Origin: Silene conica
Taxonomy: Eukaryota; Streptophyta; Magnoliopsida; Caryophyllales; Caryophyllaceae
DNA length: 64,000 bases
Assembly (NCBI GenBank): GCA_029255685.2
Contig: CM055318.2
Location: 68,543,136 to 68,607,135, forward strand
Direction of reading: 5' to 3'
In this document: one piece after another, positions 32,277-43,626 of the stretch
How positions within the stretch are numbered: position 1 is the first letter of the stretch
Layout: each line of letters begins with the position of its first letter
Notes under the pieces: generated by a model
The model's database searches: none
The model's input: the letters and a program-made list of their open reading frames with translations, nothing else
Told to the model about the DNA's origin: nothing
Translations under genes and position numbers: made by a program

Positions 32277-34464
32277 ATGTTGCTTCACTTGAAGACGGAA
32301 GTAGTTGGATTCATGTGTCCCGTAAGACTCTTGGATTATATGCATAAAGCTCGAGAGTGTGAAGATTATATAATGCATGTCCTGAAGATTCAAGAGGAGA
32401 AGAAGTATATCATGGGTGCATTTTATGAAGGGTAAGTTGTGATTGTTGTGATAGGTTCTGTTTTCTTTGTTTTCCTTTTTTTGGATCTTATATATGTTTA
32501 GGTCTGTTGCAACTTATTTTGTTGGTCTTCTTGCTGGTGGAGTTGCTGCTGGACTTGTCCTTCTTTCTTTTTCCTGAGAATAATGATGATGCTCAGAATG
32601 CTATTGCTCTTAGTGCTCTTTTTCCAGACCCCCATCCCTGTGTATGTGCTTGCTTACGTTTACCCCGATGTGGTCTGCGCTTATGCTTCTGTTTCTGCAC
32701 ACCCGAGGTTACTGCACTGTCCCCTCTGGCCCATTTGTCTGCCTATATACTTCTCTTTAATCTCCCTTCCCTTTACTTCTCCTTTATTCCATCCTACCAA
32801 AACCTCCCTCCCAAAATGTTACAATTCCAACCAGCATTTCAAGAAGAAAAATCCTCTCAATAGAGATAAACATACAACCCACTGGCAAATCGAGAGGGTA
32901 AATAAACTGCGTAAATTTCTAAAGTGAGACTACATCCCATGCTCACAAATAAAAGTATGCTGAGATTTTCAATTCACTAGGAAAGAGAGTTATGTGTTTG
33001 TTAGCTTCTGGATTGTGGATTGTGGAGTGTCTACGGAGAAATGGCTATTTTATAATGCCGTCAAAACAGATGCAAATCAGTCCTGGAAAAAACAAATTTT
33101 CAAAAAAATTATCTAAACCCCAAAAACTCTTATATTACAGCAAGAGCTTTACTTTGATTAGTTATGATCTTTCTCTCCATATTGTGCCATGAGTTCCCGG
33201 GATTATAGATTTCTAGTACAATGACCAAATCTTGATATAGGGTGACTATTTCTCAATCTGGGGGTAGCAGCTCTTAAAGTAGGAGTTCACTTTCGCTCAA
33301 CCTCATTAATGCAAGCCGTTGTGCCATTTAGAAATCAGTAAGCGAGTCAACTAAATATCTCAGCTCTGACAGTAACTAGAAATCTATGGTTGACTGCAGT
33401 AATAAGGTTGATTGATTCCTCTTATATAAGCGAGTCAACTAAATATGATTGATTCCTCTTATATAAGGGTTGCTCACAGTATATCTTAACAATGAAAGAT
33501 CGAAACTCGTGACGAGTCTCTTATAATTGTGTAGCTTATAATCTTTTATAATATGAATGCATGTAATGACATGCTACAGTTATAAAAGAGTCACGCAAAT
33601 TATGTGATGATGTTTCCAGGAACACTTGAAGGAAGCCTTAAATTTTACTGATTTTGAATCCAACAATGATTTTATTTACAGGGATCATTCTATTTGAACC
33701 TTCAAACCAACTGTGGTTTTAAGATTCATGAAAATCATTTGTTTTGTACAAATTTCCTTAGATTTTAAATGCTTGAAATCTTGTATAGGTCAAAAGTATA
33801 CATGATTACATGTTGTTGATGCTCTACCACATCCTTATGCTGCTTGAAATCTTGTTCTTTATATTATATATTAACTCTAAGTATGAATTCAAATGCATAG
33901 AAATCATTGGATGTTGATGGTTTTTTGCTTGGGGCTGAACACTGTGTACATTTTGGATTCACAACAAAGGGTGGCAAAGAAGCTCAGCATAAAAGGAAGG
34001 CTAAAAGCTGCTTGGATTTTACATTGTGTTAATGGAGGAAGGCGTAATTTTGCTAAAAAGAATCAACTTCAGATCAAAGTGATTAAGAAGGTAAGTGAAC
34101 ATTAGCTACTTTTTTTTTTCAATTATCTAATATCATAATCCAATATAGTTTAAATACAATAACAGTATCCTATTTTATATATTTAGTGCCCCCAACAACC
34201 CGGAGATTACGAATGTGGTTATTATGTCATGAAGTGGATGTATAACATAACATTTTATTACTCAAAGGGCAGTGAGGAACAATTTGAGCAGGTATTTCTT
34301 ATTTTTAAGTAAAAGTATATATAGTTTACTTATTTTCTTTTTAAACAAAAGCATCTTATCATTGATTTTCTTAAATGTAGATTATTGAAGATTCAACCAT
34401 GTCAGTTGAAGATATGAATGAAGTTAAAGAGGTGTGGGCTACAAAATGTTTCGAGAACATGTAG
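32277..34464 (+). CDS. Captured ULP1-like cysteine protease (peptidase C48) catalytic domain
   Basis: Four exons with GT/AG borders: 32277-32431, 33901-34090, 34187-34291 and 34381-34464. Together they make an open frame of 534 bases (177 residues). The reading contains VGFMCPVRLLDYM, then GNHWMLMVFCLGLN with the catalytic His, YILDSQ with the Asp, and CPQQPGDYECGYYVMKWM with the oxyanion Gln and the catalytic Cys. These are the motifs of SUMO-specific ULP1/SENP proteases. Only the catalytic C-terminal domain is present; upstream exons may exist or were not captured. CACTA and Mutator elements are known to carry ULP1-like genes. Intact frame and triad suggest it is recent or under selection; whether it is expressed is unknown. 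Confidence 0.8.
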
Positions 34465-34759
34465 TTTAGATTAATTGTTGGATTTTTACTTGTTGCTTAG
34501 TTGAGGTTATTGCTGAGGATACTTGTTGCTTGTTTTCTCGGATTATACGTCGTTGGGAAACGTAATACTGTTATTGTATTGTTGGATGAGAATATGAGAT
34601 GTATGGTTATTCCGAAGCTATTGAATTAAGCATTATTTTGTTGGTAATTGATTAAAATTCTTTGTAGGTATTCTTCCATCAATATTTATATTCGGCTAGC
34701 ATCGAATTAGGGGAGGTGCTGTCGAAATTAGCTAGCTATTTTTTTTTAAAATCTATATA

Positions 34760-35420
34760 TATATGGCGACGGTTCTTATATTGGAACCGACACCATAGCT
34801 TACCCTATGGTGACGGTTTTAGACGCAAAACCGACACCATAACTTGCCTTATGGTGACGGTTTTAGACGCAAAACCGACACCATAATTTACCCTATGGTG
34901 ACGGTTTTAAACGCAAAACCGACACCATAACTTGCCTTATGGTGACGGTTTTAGACGCAAAACCGACACCATAAGTTACCCTATGGTGACGGTTTTAAAC
35001 GCAAAACCGACACCATACCTTACCCTATGGTGACGGTTTTAGACGTAAAACTGACATCATACCTTACCCTATTGCGGCGGTTTATACCCCTATCGTGGCG
35101 GTTTGGGACTCACAACCGACACCATAGCTTACACTATGGTGACGGTTTTAGACGCAAAACCGACACCATAACTTACCCTATTGTGACGATTGTAGACGCA
35201 AAACCGACACCATAACTTACCCTATGGTGACGGTTTAGACCCTTATGGTGGCGGTTTGGAACGCAAAACCGACACTATAGCTTACCCTATGGTGACGGTT
35301 TTAACGCACAACCGACACCGTAGGGTAAGCTACGGTGGCGGTTTTACAACCGACACAAACCTTATGTGACCCCAGCAATCACGTCGCTTCAAAACCGTCA
35401 CTAATGGTCTTTTAGAACCG
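34760..35420. repeat. Right subterminal array of 44-bp near-palindromes in C
   Basis: About 12-13 units with a 44-bp period. Each reads TATGGTGACGGTTTT, a six-base loop such as AGACGC, then AAAACCGACACCATA. The arms pair at 14 of 15 positions, and the same mismatch recurs in most units (GACGG on the left, CCGAC on the right). Two units are longer, with an extra half-repeat. Confidence 0.95.
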
Positions 35421-35447
35421 ACACTGTAGGGCATAATTCTACTAGTG

Positions 35448-35724
35448 CCTCCTCGTCCAGTCAGGACTCCATCCATTATTTCATCATACACAGCCCTCTG
35501 CTCTTCAGTCATAGATGTAATAAGTCTAACATGTTCCTCCTTTTGTGCATCTTTGTCATAAGACAAATCATCTAATATCAACTGGTTTGTATCTCCTAAT
35601 GTTAATGAATCATCAAGGGATGGCATATTTTCAAACCTATGGAGGGAGCTACCATTGCTTTTCAGCAGTGCCTCAATCTCTGCCAGAGCATACTGTTGCA
35701 GCTCTCTTTCGCTAAGTTGTAGAT
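35448..35724 (-). pseudogene. Helitron/PIF1 helicase, N-terminal exon
   Basis: This continues the helicase on the other side of CACTA C. The minus-strand reading has LSERELQQYALAEIEALLKS, SLHRFENMPSL and MTEEQRAVYDEIMDGV, the linker that precedes the Walker A motif in Helitron helicases. A TTGCAG splice acceptor precedes the exon at 35725-35730. No Rep (rolling-circle nuclease) domain was found further right, so the upstream part of the gene is missing or displaced. Confidence 0.85.
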
Positions 35725-36013
35725 CTGCAAGAGTTAAAAGAGCGTTAAAAGAGTAGAGAGGTCGTCTCTGACGAGACTTACTCTTTTAATTATCTTATTC
35801 AGTCAAGTACATTTTTACAAATTAAACAAACGGAGTATAGTGTAGAACTGTAGAGTACTTCATTTGTCTCATGATGATAAGCATCAATGGAATCATGAAA
35901 TATTAATACATAATTTCATCTAATTATTTATTATTGAAGACAAATTATATTATCACTCTCAATCGAATATTGTACGACCATATTACAAGGAGAAAATTAT
36001 TGCCTCCAAGATA
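35725..36013. other. AT-rich flank of helicase fragment
   Basis: No coding content recognised. It may be intron of the helicase gene. Confidence 0.4.
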
Positions 36014-36045
36014 TCTATATAATAATATAAAAAGGCTTTTTGAGC
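36014..36045 (+). mobile_element. Possible Helitron 5' terminus
   Basis: TCTATATAATAATATAAAAA preceded by A fits the usual plant Helitron 5' start (TC, AT-rich, A/T target). The assignment rests on a weak consensus. It could pair with the plus-oriented 3' end at 46484-46487. Confidence 0.35.
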
Positions 36046-36131
36046 CTCCATTGAGGTGACATGTGTCATCTTTAACCTTTTGCCACATAATACTAATATA
36101 TATTATTATTATTATCATTATTATTGTTATT

Positions 36132-37090
36132 CTACATGGTAACCCTCTATTTTTTCAAATTCTACGTGGTAACCCTCAACTTTGTTAATACGTATTGCCG
36201 TGACCCTTAACTTTTATTCCGTTAGTTTTGTCCGTTAAGTATGTGACGTGGTCAATTGAATTTTGTAATTTTCTATAAGGTAACCCTATATTTTTAAAAA
36301 TTCTACAACATAACCTTACTTTTTCTACAAATCAGATGTGTATAAAAACATAATCCCCTATATCATCTTATTTTCACAATTTTGCTTGATTACACCCAAA
36401 TTGTCAAATCCGCCCACATTACCCTTCAATAAATCGAGTTTTGAAAAAAAACTTCAAAACGTTCTTCGATATCAATAAAAACTCTCAATAAAATATTCTA
36501 AATACCATAGTAAACGTACTATATATCGAGCATTATAATAATCAATCCCAAATTTAATTCATAGCGATAATCTAATTAAGAAAACTTTCGTTTTTAAAAT
36601 TTGAACATATATCCAAAAGCTAAAAATGTTGTAAATGCAATAATGACTTCAATTGTTCGACATATTCACACAGTAAAATTGGGTACAATTGAGGAGTCGA
36701 GACTTATTTGTAAACATTGGTGGATTTCTTTGTTAATTATTGAACCCGATGTTTGGAGATTTATGGTAATGATACTTTGAAGAGATGATGATATTGAGAG
36801 TTGATATTCTTTTGAGTAATTGAGTGAAAAACATGTTAATAATAATAATAAATTGAGGAAACAAGGGAGTATTTTTAAGATTATTTCTTTTGTAAAAAAA
36901 ACAAATAGGGTTATTTTGTAGGATACAACAAACAGAGGGTTACCTGGTAGAAAAGCTCAAAATTCAATTGACCACGTTACATACTTAACGGACAAAACTA
37001 ACGGAATAAAAGTTAAGGGTCACGGCAATACATATTAACAAAGTTGAGGGTTACCACGTGTGCTCACTGAAAAGTAGGGTTACCACGTAG
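36132..37090. mobile_element. Foldback (long-TIR) element
   Basis: 959 bp with outer ends CTACATGGTAACCCT and, inverted, CTACGTGGTAACCCT. A further 103-bp inverted core at 36162-36264 and 36958-37060 differs at only a few bases. The middle is AT-rich and non-coding. I could not establish a clean target duplication, so a Mutator-like assignment is only a guess. Confidence 0.85.
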
Positions 37091-37394
37091 CATTCTTAAT
37101 TACATATTGATTAAAAATTCATCATATAAATATATAATTATATAATAATATTCATGATCCATCATTTTTTCTCATTCTACTCATATGTTCATTAAGTAAA
37201 TATTTTTCACTTCATCATTACTCATTTGCAATTAAACAATCTCTCTATCTCCTTTTTATGTAACTTATTTTACAATATCTTATATATAACTCAATTTTTT
37301 CTGAAAATAACATAAAAAAATTCTTGAGCCTCCATTGAAGTGATATGTGTCAGCTTTAACTTTTTGCCACATAATACTACTAATAATATATTTT

Positions 37395-37555
37395 ATTTTA
37401 TTTTTGCAAGAAAGTTAATCTCACTTGTATTCATCCATGACGGGAATAAAATGAGATGAGATCTTAAAAAAAAAATAACCAAAAGAAACGGAAGCGCTCA
37501 AAAGAGCACTCTACAAAATTAGTGTCTTACATCCATCCATCTACGAATACGAATA
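37395..37555 (-). mobile_element. LINE 3' tail fragment
   Basis: On the minus strand the end of a LINE reverse-transcriptase ORF (IRRWMDVRH then stop) is followed by a short 3' UTR with ATCTCATTTTATTC, GGATGAATACA and an A-rich end. The same tail occurs in plus orientation at 46768-47070. It is 5'-truncated, as is usual for LINE insertions. Confidence 0.7.
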
Positions 37556-37558
37556 ATA

Positions 37559-37559
<1 letters not shown>

Positions 37560-37609
<50 letters not shown>

Positions 37610-37722
37610 GGAAGGAGAACTTTTATTAAAAATACTGGAAAAATTACATGAAATTTGTGGGCACCCGTGAAACTAGCCGGGCGCCCACTCCCTTATTATT
37701 ATTATTATTATTATTATTATTG
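37560..37722. repeat. (TTA)n microsatellites
   Basis: Two TTA trinucleotide tracts, 37560-37609 and about 37695-37721, separated by about 85 bp. Confidence 0.95.
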
Positions 37723-38723
37723 AAAAAAAATTAAATAGTGATTATTGAACTTTTCATTTTTCATGACTCTTTGTATAACTTACTAAATTAAAATTTCAAA
37801 TTTAATATCTCTATTGATTAGACATTCTTAATTACATATTGATTAAAATTTCATCATATAAATATATAATTGTATAAGAATATTCATGACCCATCATTTT
37901 TCTCATTTTACTCATATGTTCATTAAGTAAATATTTTTCACTTCATCATTACTCATTTGCCCAATTAAACAATCTCTTTATCTCCTTTTTATGTAACTTA
38001 TTTTACAATATCTTATATATAACTCATATTTTTAATATAATGAAAATCAATGCGTTGAAAATCCAATTTTTCTTTCTAAACTTATATCTCATGTCCGAAC
38101 AATTGACAACATGACACCATAGTATTTACATTTTTTGTATCGCTTGAGTTATTTTCTTGTGTAATTTTCATTTCTATCTTTTTTTATAATTTATCAAATG
38201 GTCATTTGCTTAGTCTTGATATCATGGTACAATGTTTTTGTTTTTAGACTAATTAATTTGGATTTTAGAATGATAGCTTATATTAATTTATTTATCTAAT
38301 GATCATTTTTTTTTTGCTTAGTACGTTTACATCCATGTATAAAAAATGGTAAGTGACACATATACTATTTTTTTCATAGAAGTTGATTTTTATTATTTCT
38401 TTATTTATTGAATATTTAGCATGGAATGAGTTTAATGAATTATCTTTTATCAATAAGAATGGTACCAAAAAGTTCCTAAAAATCTAGATATGAGACTATG
38501 ACTTTGATGGAGTTTGATAAGTTCTTTTTCCCCCTTTTTTTGTATGTACAATAATGTATAGTAACTGCCTAATAATTTATAGCTCAACGGTCATTAATAT
38601 AAGTTTCTGAATTTCACAACTACGCTGCTTAAAATGTTGACCACTGGTAAAAATCGAATGCATCGAACTACAAAGCCCCATTTAGATATGTATTATTCAC
38701 AATATTACACTACAAAAAAATAT

Positions 38724-39012
38724 TGTCCTTGCGACGGATTATTTGCGACGGATAATAAATCCGTCGCAAAATTGGTTTTGGGACGGACTTTGCGACGGAT
38801 TTTTTCTTTGCGACGGACCTAAATTTCCCAGACCCGCGAAGTGAAAGTCAAATGGCGGGAAATTTGCGACGGACTTTCCGTCGCAAATATTGACTTTTGC
38901 GACGGAAATTCCGTCGCAAACATATTGACCAGACTTGACCAAAAACTGGTCAAGGTCAAACCTTGACCAGATTTGCGACGGAAATTCCGTCGCAAATTTC
39001 CGTCGCAAAGTT
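38724..39012. repeat. Left subterminal repeats of D
   Basis: About ten copies of TTTGCGACGGA in both orientations, often paired as small palindromes (GCGACGGA-x-TCCGTCGC), mixed with TTGACC and GGTCAA motifs. These are probable transposase-binding sites. Confidence 0.92.
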
Positions 39013-39099
39013 ATATTATACAGACCCCGCGGGTCTTATTTTTCCCCAAATCGATTTCAAAACTAAAAAAAACGAAAACCCTAAAAGCGATTTGCCAGC

Positions 39100-39330
39100 G
39101 ATTTACCACCCCACCACACCACCACCCTACCACCCTACCACCCCGCCGCAGCCGCCGCCTGCCAGCCCTCCTCCTTCCTCCTTCCTCCTTCTCCTTCCTT
39201 CCTCCTCCTTCCTCCACCTTCTCCTTTCTTCTCCCTTCCACCTGCCACCTCACCGCCGCCACCACCTCACCGCCGCCACCTTGCCGCCGCCACTTCTTTC
39301 TTCCTTCTCCATTTCTCCTTATGTATGTAT
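39100..39330. repeat. Pyrimidine-rich low-complexity segment
   Basis: CCACC, CCTCCTTCC and CCGCCGCC repeats, which create spurious proline-rich ORFs on both strands. It could be the 5' UTR of the transposase transcript. Confidence 0.7.
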
Positions 39331-39681
39331 ACTAACTTTCGTTATTTATATACCGTCTTAATTTTTTTATGTTTAATCCGTCGCAAAATTCCGTATTATT
39401 GTTTTTTATTGTTATTAGGAATAGTTAGTTTAGTTTAATTGTTATTTGATTAGTTTAGTTAGTATTGTTAGGTGGTTAGTGATATTAGGTTAGTAGCTAA
39501 TTTCGTCCCAAATCCGTCGCATATTGTTGTTAAGATGTTTAGGACGATTGATTTTTGATATAAAATTTGCATTGTTGTTGATTGTTAGTGTTGTTGATTT
39601 GTTTTAGAATATTCTTGAATAGTACTCGTTCAATAATTACACATTAGGTGTAATTGTTGAATAGTCCCCGTTTTGGGACTG

Positions 39682-39890
39682 TCTTTGAATCTTTCATGCC
39701 ATTTAGGTAGTAAACACTCTTATATTTTCTTGATTGTAATGAAACAAAAATTGGGCAACACATCCTTATTGTTCACCAAATACATTATAGAATGTATTTG
39801 GAGAACAATAGGGAAGTGCTGCCCAATTTTTGTCTCATTACAATCAAGAAAATATAAGAGTGTTTACTAATGGTATGAAAGATTCAAAGA
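39682..39890 (+). repeat. Long near-perfect hairpin, candidate small-RNA precursor
   Basis: A 105-base left arm (39682-39786) and a 100-base right arm (39791-39890) surround a 4-base loop ATAG. By eye the arms differ at about six positions plus one 5-base bulge. The stem next to the loop, CCAAATACATT/AATGTATTTGG, is perfect. It lies between the left end of CACTA D and the TNP2 start codon, where it would be transcribed as 5' UTR or intron. Such a stem can be a substrate for DICER-LIKE enzymes and resembles a young MIRNA gene. I do not recognise a known mature miRNA. No small-RNA evidence is available here. Confidence 0.85.
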
Positions 39891-39955
39891 TGGGTTTAGG
39901 CTGGAGAGATAAGGACCCCAGACCAATATATGTAAATTGTTTTTTTTTTTGCAGG

Positions 39956-40013
39956 TTGGTGTTGGTGTTGGTGTTGGTGGTGTTGGTGTTGGTGTTGGTG
40001 TTGGTTGTTGTAG

Positions 40014-40045
<32 letters not shown>
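39956..40045. repeat. GTT/GTTGGT microsatellite
   Basis: GTTGGTGTTGGTG units followed by pure (GTT)n, with more scattered GTT repeats to 40205. They lie in a probable intron ending at the TGTAG acceptor at 40223. Confidence 0.85.
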
Positions 40046-40231
40046 AGTTGTTGTTATATATATGTAGTTGTTATTTAATTGTTGTTGATAATTAATTGTT
40101 GTTGTTGTTGTTAATAAGTTGTTAACTAGTTTTTTTTGTTAGTTGCTGTTATATATATATGTAGTTGTTGTTATTTAATTGTTGTTGTTAATTAGTTGTT
40201 GTTATTGTTTGTTAAAATATGTAGATTTACT

Positions 40232-43200
40232 ATGAAGAGATTAGAAAGAAAATGGATGTATGAAAGGTTGGATTCTAGGAAAAAAATAAGGCAGGATTTC
40301 GTAATTTGTGTTAATGAATTCATTAACTATGTTAGGCAACAAGACGAATACGTTAGAAATAGAGAAATTAGGTGTCCATGTTCTAAGTGTAAGAATACAA
40401 AGTATTTAGTTGAGCAAGAAGTACGGAAACACCTTGGTTTGAAAGGGTTTTGTGATAACTACTACGATTGGGTGTGTATCGGAGAGAAATTCTCCATTGA
40501 GGAAGAGAGAAGCTCATCAATGCACGCCGACAATCCTTATAGGGATATGGTAGAAGATGCGTTACGCGATAGCATTGATCAAATTAGGGAAGATGCTCTA
40601 AACGCCGAGGTGGTCGATGAATCTCCAAATCCTAATGTATTAGCTTTTTTCCAAATGCTAAAACATGCCGAACAACCTCTTTATGTAGGAAGTCGTATGA
40701 CATTGCTACAGTCGGCTTCAAGGTTGATCACTTTAAAATGTGAATACAACTTAGCTGAAAAATGTGTAGATGGTTTTGCGTCATATATCGGAGATATGAT
40801 TCCTGAAAATAATCTTATGACGCGTAACTACTACGAAACCAAAAAAGTTCTTAAAGCTCTTCAACTTCCTCATGAGAAGATAGATGCCTGCTCGGGAGGA
40901 TGTATGATTTTCTGGATGGACGACGCTCACCTTGATAAGTGCAGAAAATGTGGTACGAATAGGTACAAATTAGAGAAAAATGCAAATGGCAAAAGAGTTC
41001 CCGCAAAGTTCTTAACTTATTTTCCATTAGGACCACGGTTGCAACGCTTTTATGCCACAAAGCACATCGCGGGCGAAATGCGTTGGCATTATGAAAACCC
41101 TCGTGTTAGTGGAACAATGTCTCATCCAAGTGACGGGGAGGCTTGGAAACAGTTTGACCGGCTGCATCTTGATTTTGCATCTGAGCCTAGGAATGTCCGT
41201 CTTGGACTTTGCACTGATGGTTTCGCACCGTTTAGTCAATTCGGGAAGCAATATTCATGTTGGCCGGTGATACTTACTCCATACAATTTACCACCCTGGC
41301 TCTGTATGAAAAGACAGTTTATGCTCTTAACATTACTTATTCCCGGTCCCCACAATCCAAAGAAAAACCTTGACGTCTATTTGCAGCCTCTTATTCACGA
41401 GTTGAAGCAATTATGGGAGATGGGGATCTTAACCTATGACGTCTCCTTGAAGCAAAACTTTGATCTTAGAGCCGCACTCCTATGGACGATCAACGACTTT
41501 CCTGCATATGGCATGTTATCTGGTTGGACAACTCAAGGTGAGCATGCATGTCCATATTGTATGAAAAATGAGACTAAGTCAGTTTGGCTACAACATGGCA
41601 AAAAATGGAGTTGGTTTGATTGTCATCGACAGTTTTTAGACAGTAATCATGTTTTTCGTAAGGATAAGGTGCATTTTAGAAAAGGGAAAGTTGAGCACGA
41701 TGTAGCTGCGAAGAGGTTAACAAGTAATGAAGTCTGGGATTGTGTCAAACATCTACCGAAAATTGTGGATGGATCTGAACGTGAACTGAATTTGCTTAAA
41801 GGGAAACGGATTGGGTGGTGGAAACAAAGCATCTTTTGGGAGCTTTCCTATTGGAGCACGCTACTAATTCGACATAACCTTGATGTCATGCATATTGAGA
41901 AAAATTTCTTCGAGCAAATAATTCACACTGTCATGGACGTGAAAGGAAAAACAAAATTAAACTCAAATGCAGAGAAAGACATGTTACTTCTTTGTTCAAG
42001 TAGAAGAAAAGGGGATTCGGTCGTTTTGAAAAAGGAACAAAAGAAGGTCCTATGTGAATGGGTATACAAACTGAAGTTTCCCGATGGTTATGCTTCAGAT
42101 TTGAGAAGGTGTGTCGATATGAATGAATTGAAGATACACGGTTTGAAAAGTCATGATTGTCACGTCTTCATGGAGCGATTACTCCCAGTTGCTTTGAGAC
42201 ATCTTCTTCCAAAAAATGAGTGGAATGCCATAACTGAAATTAGTCAGTTTTTCAGAGATTTGTGTACTTCATCAGTACAAATTGAAAAAATTACAAGTCT
42301 CGAAAATAACATTGCGGAGATTATCTGCAAATTAGAGAAAATTCTTCCACCTTCTTTTTTCAACTCAATGGAACACCTACCTATTCATTTGCCATATGAA
42401 GTAAAAGTGGGTGGTCCTGTGCAATATAGGTGGATGTATCCTTTCGAGAGGTAATGTCATCATCCTTATTCAATTCTTTATATTACATAATACATATATA
42501 TCATCATATTTTTCATTCTAAATTAATTTGTTTGTAGGTTTTTGAATCATTTGAAAAAGAAAATAAAAAATAAAGCTCATGTTGAAGGGTCTATATGTAA
42601 TGCATATTTAATTGAGGAAATAGCAAATTTCTGTTCCCTATACTTTGAAGATCACATAGACACTAAGGCAAAGGACCTTGACGTTGGTTCAAAAAAGCCG
42701 ACACAATCTAACTTGCCTGAGATATTTCAAGATCATGATGAGAGAATATCCTGAGAGAACATGAGAGAACATCCTGAATGTGTCGTAGGCAATGATGTTT
42801 GGGAAAAATATGAAACAAGATTTCCCAGATGGTTTAGATCTCAGGTTAATAATATAGAAGATCCAGTTCTAATTGCCTTAGCAAATGGTCCCTCAAGAAG
42901 AGTCAGAACATGGAAACGCTATTCCATCAATGGCTACAAATTTCGAGCTTTCATTCAAGGAAAAGATGTGGAAAAGTGCACAATTAACAATGGAGTTTGT
43001 GTGAGTTCCACTGAAGGAGCTGACTACTATGGGACCCTTGACGAAATTGTTGAAATGACTTATACAGGCCCACAAAGCACTTACAAAGTCATTTTGTTCA
43101 AATGTAACTGGCTAGATAACTCCGAAAGAGGCATGCAAGTGCATAAGGAATATAAGCTTGTGGATGTTAACCGGAGTAGAAAATTTGCAAAGTACGACCC

Positions 43201-43626
43201 ATTTGTGTTGGCATATCAAGTGGAACAAGTTTACTATAGTCCTTATCCAGGTATAAAAAAGGATCAAAGTCAATGGTCAGCGGTATTCAAAACCAAGGCT
43301 AGATCACATGTCGATGCCCCGTTGATGAATCTTTCTTTCAAGAAAATGTTGCTAATGGTGAAACAATACTGTCACCAATTGAAGTAGAAGAACAAGATGA
43401 AGATGAAATTATGGAGGAACCAGAATACATACAAATTGTGACAGTGGAGCAACATGGGGATGAGGATGGGGATGAGGACGAGGTTGAGGACGAGGTTGAG
43501 GATGAGGATGAGGATGAGGATGAGGATCAGGATGAGGATGAGGATGAGGATGAGGATGAAGATATTATAGATTCTCTTTGTAAGGATGTAGGAATAAATT
43601 GTTCAAGTGATGATGATGATGATTAG
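40232..43626 (+). pseudogene. TNP2-type CACTA transposase of D, one stop and one frameshift
   Basis: The start is the Met at 40232, just after a splice acceptor (TGTAG). The N-terminal transposase-associated domain has CPCSKCKN. The TNP2 core follows with ACSGGCMIFW, CRKCGTNRYK, LGLCTDGFAPF, LLIPGPHNPKKNLDVYLQP and HNLDVMHIEKNFFEQ. A DUF4218 part ends PIHLPYEVKVGGPVQYRWMY. An 87-bp GT/AG intron (42451-42537) joins in frame. After DERIS there is an in-frame TGA (42752-42754), and the same frame then continues through the DUF4216 region (DYYGTLDEIVEM, YDPFVLAYQVEQVYY). A second lesion, a 1-base loss in a C-run near 43318, shifts the acidic tail (43340-43626). The TGA could come from CGA by methyl-C deamination. 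Confidence 0.92.
43455..43562 (+). repeat. (GAGGAT)n repeat coding an acidic tail
   Basis: Tandem GATGAG hexamers encode an Asp/Glu run at the end of the TNP2 reading frame. Confidence 0.9.

Larger units (their letters stand above)
29798..35447 (+). mobile_element. CACTA transposon C, non-autonomous, carrying a protease gene
   Basis: 5650 bp, starting CACTAGTACAAAAAACCCC and ending (inverted) CACTAGTAGAATTATGCCC. It is flanked by the 3-bp duplication CCT at 29795-29797 and 35448-35450. Both ends carry subterminal repeats of the motif GTGACGGTTTT, the class of site bound by CACTA transposases. No TNP2 or TNPA gene is present. Inside is a ULP1-like protease gene in plus orientation. The element inserted into the helicase exon just before the Walker A motif. 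Confidence 0.93.
37091..38035. repeat. Direct duplication flanking the foldback element
   Basis: A segment of about 205 bp starting TTCTTAATTACATATTGATTA occurs at 37094-37300 and again at 37828-38035 with few changes. A second shared segment (GAGCCTCCATTGA-GTGA-ATGTGTCA) lies at 36052 and 37326. The first copy is interrupted by the foldback element. Confidence 0.8.

Noticed and set aside
32507..32863. Two overlapping ORFs rich in Leu, Cys and Pro inside CACTA C
   Set aside because: They lie in the intron between protease exons 1 and 2 and resemble nothing I know.
34760..35420. Regular repeats resembling a CRISPR array
   Set aside because: There are no variable spacers, the period is continuous, and the array lies at the end of a eukaryotic CACTA transposon.
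39011..39361. Proline- and serine-rich ORFs on both strands
   Set aside because: They follow from a pyrimidine-rich low-complexity segment; there is no domain and no consistent frame.
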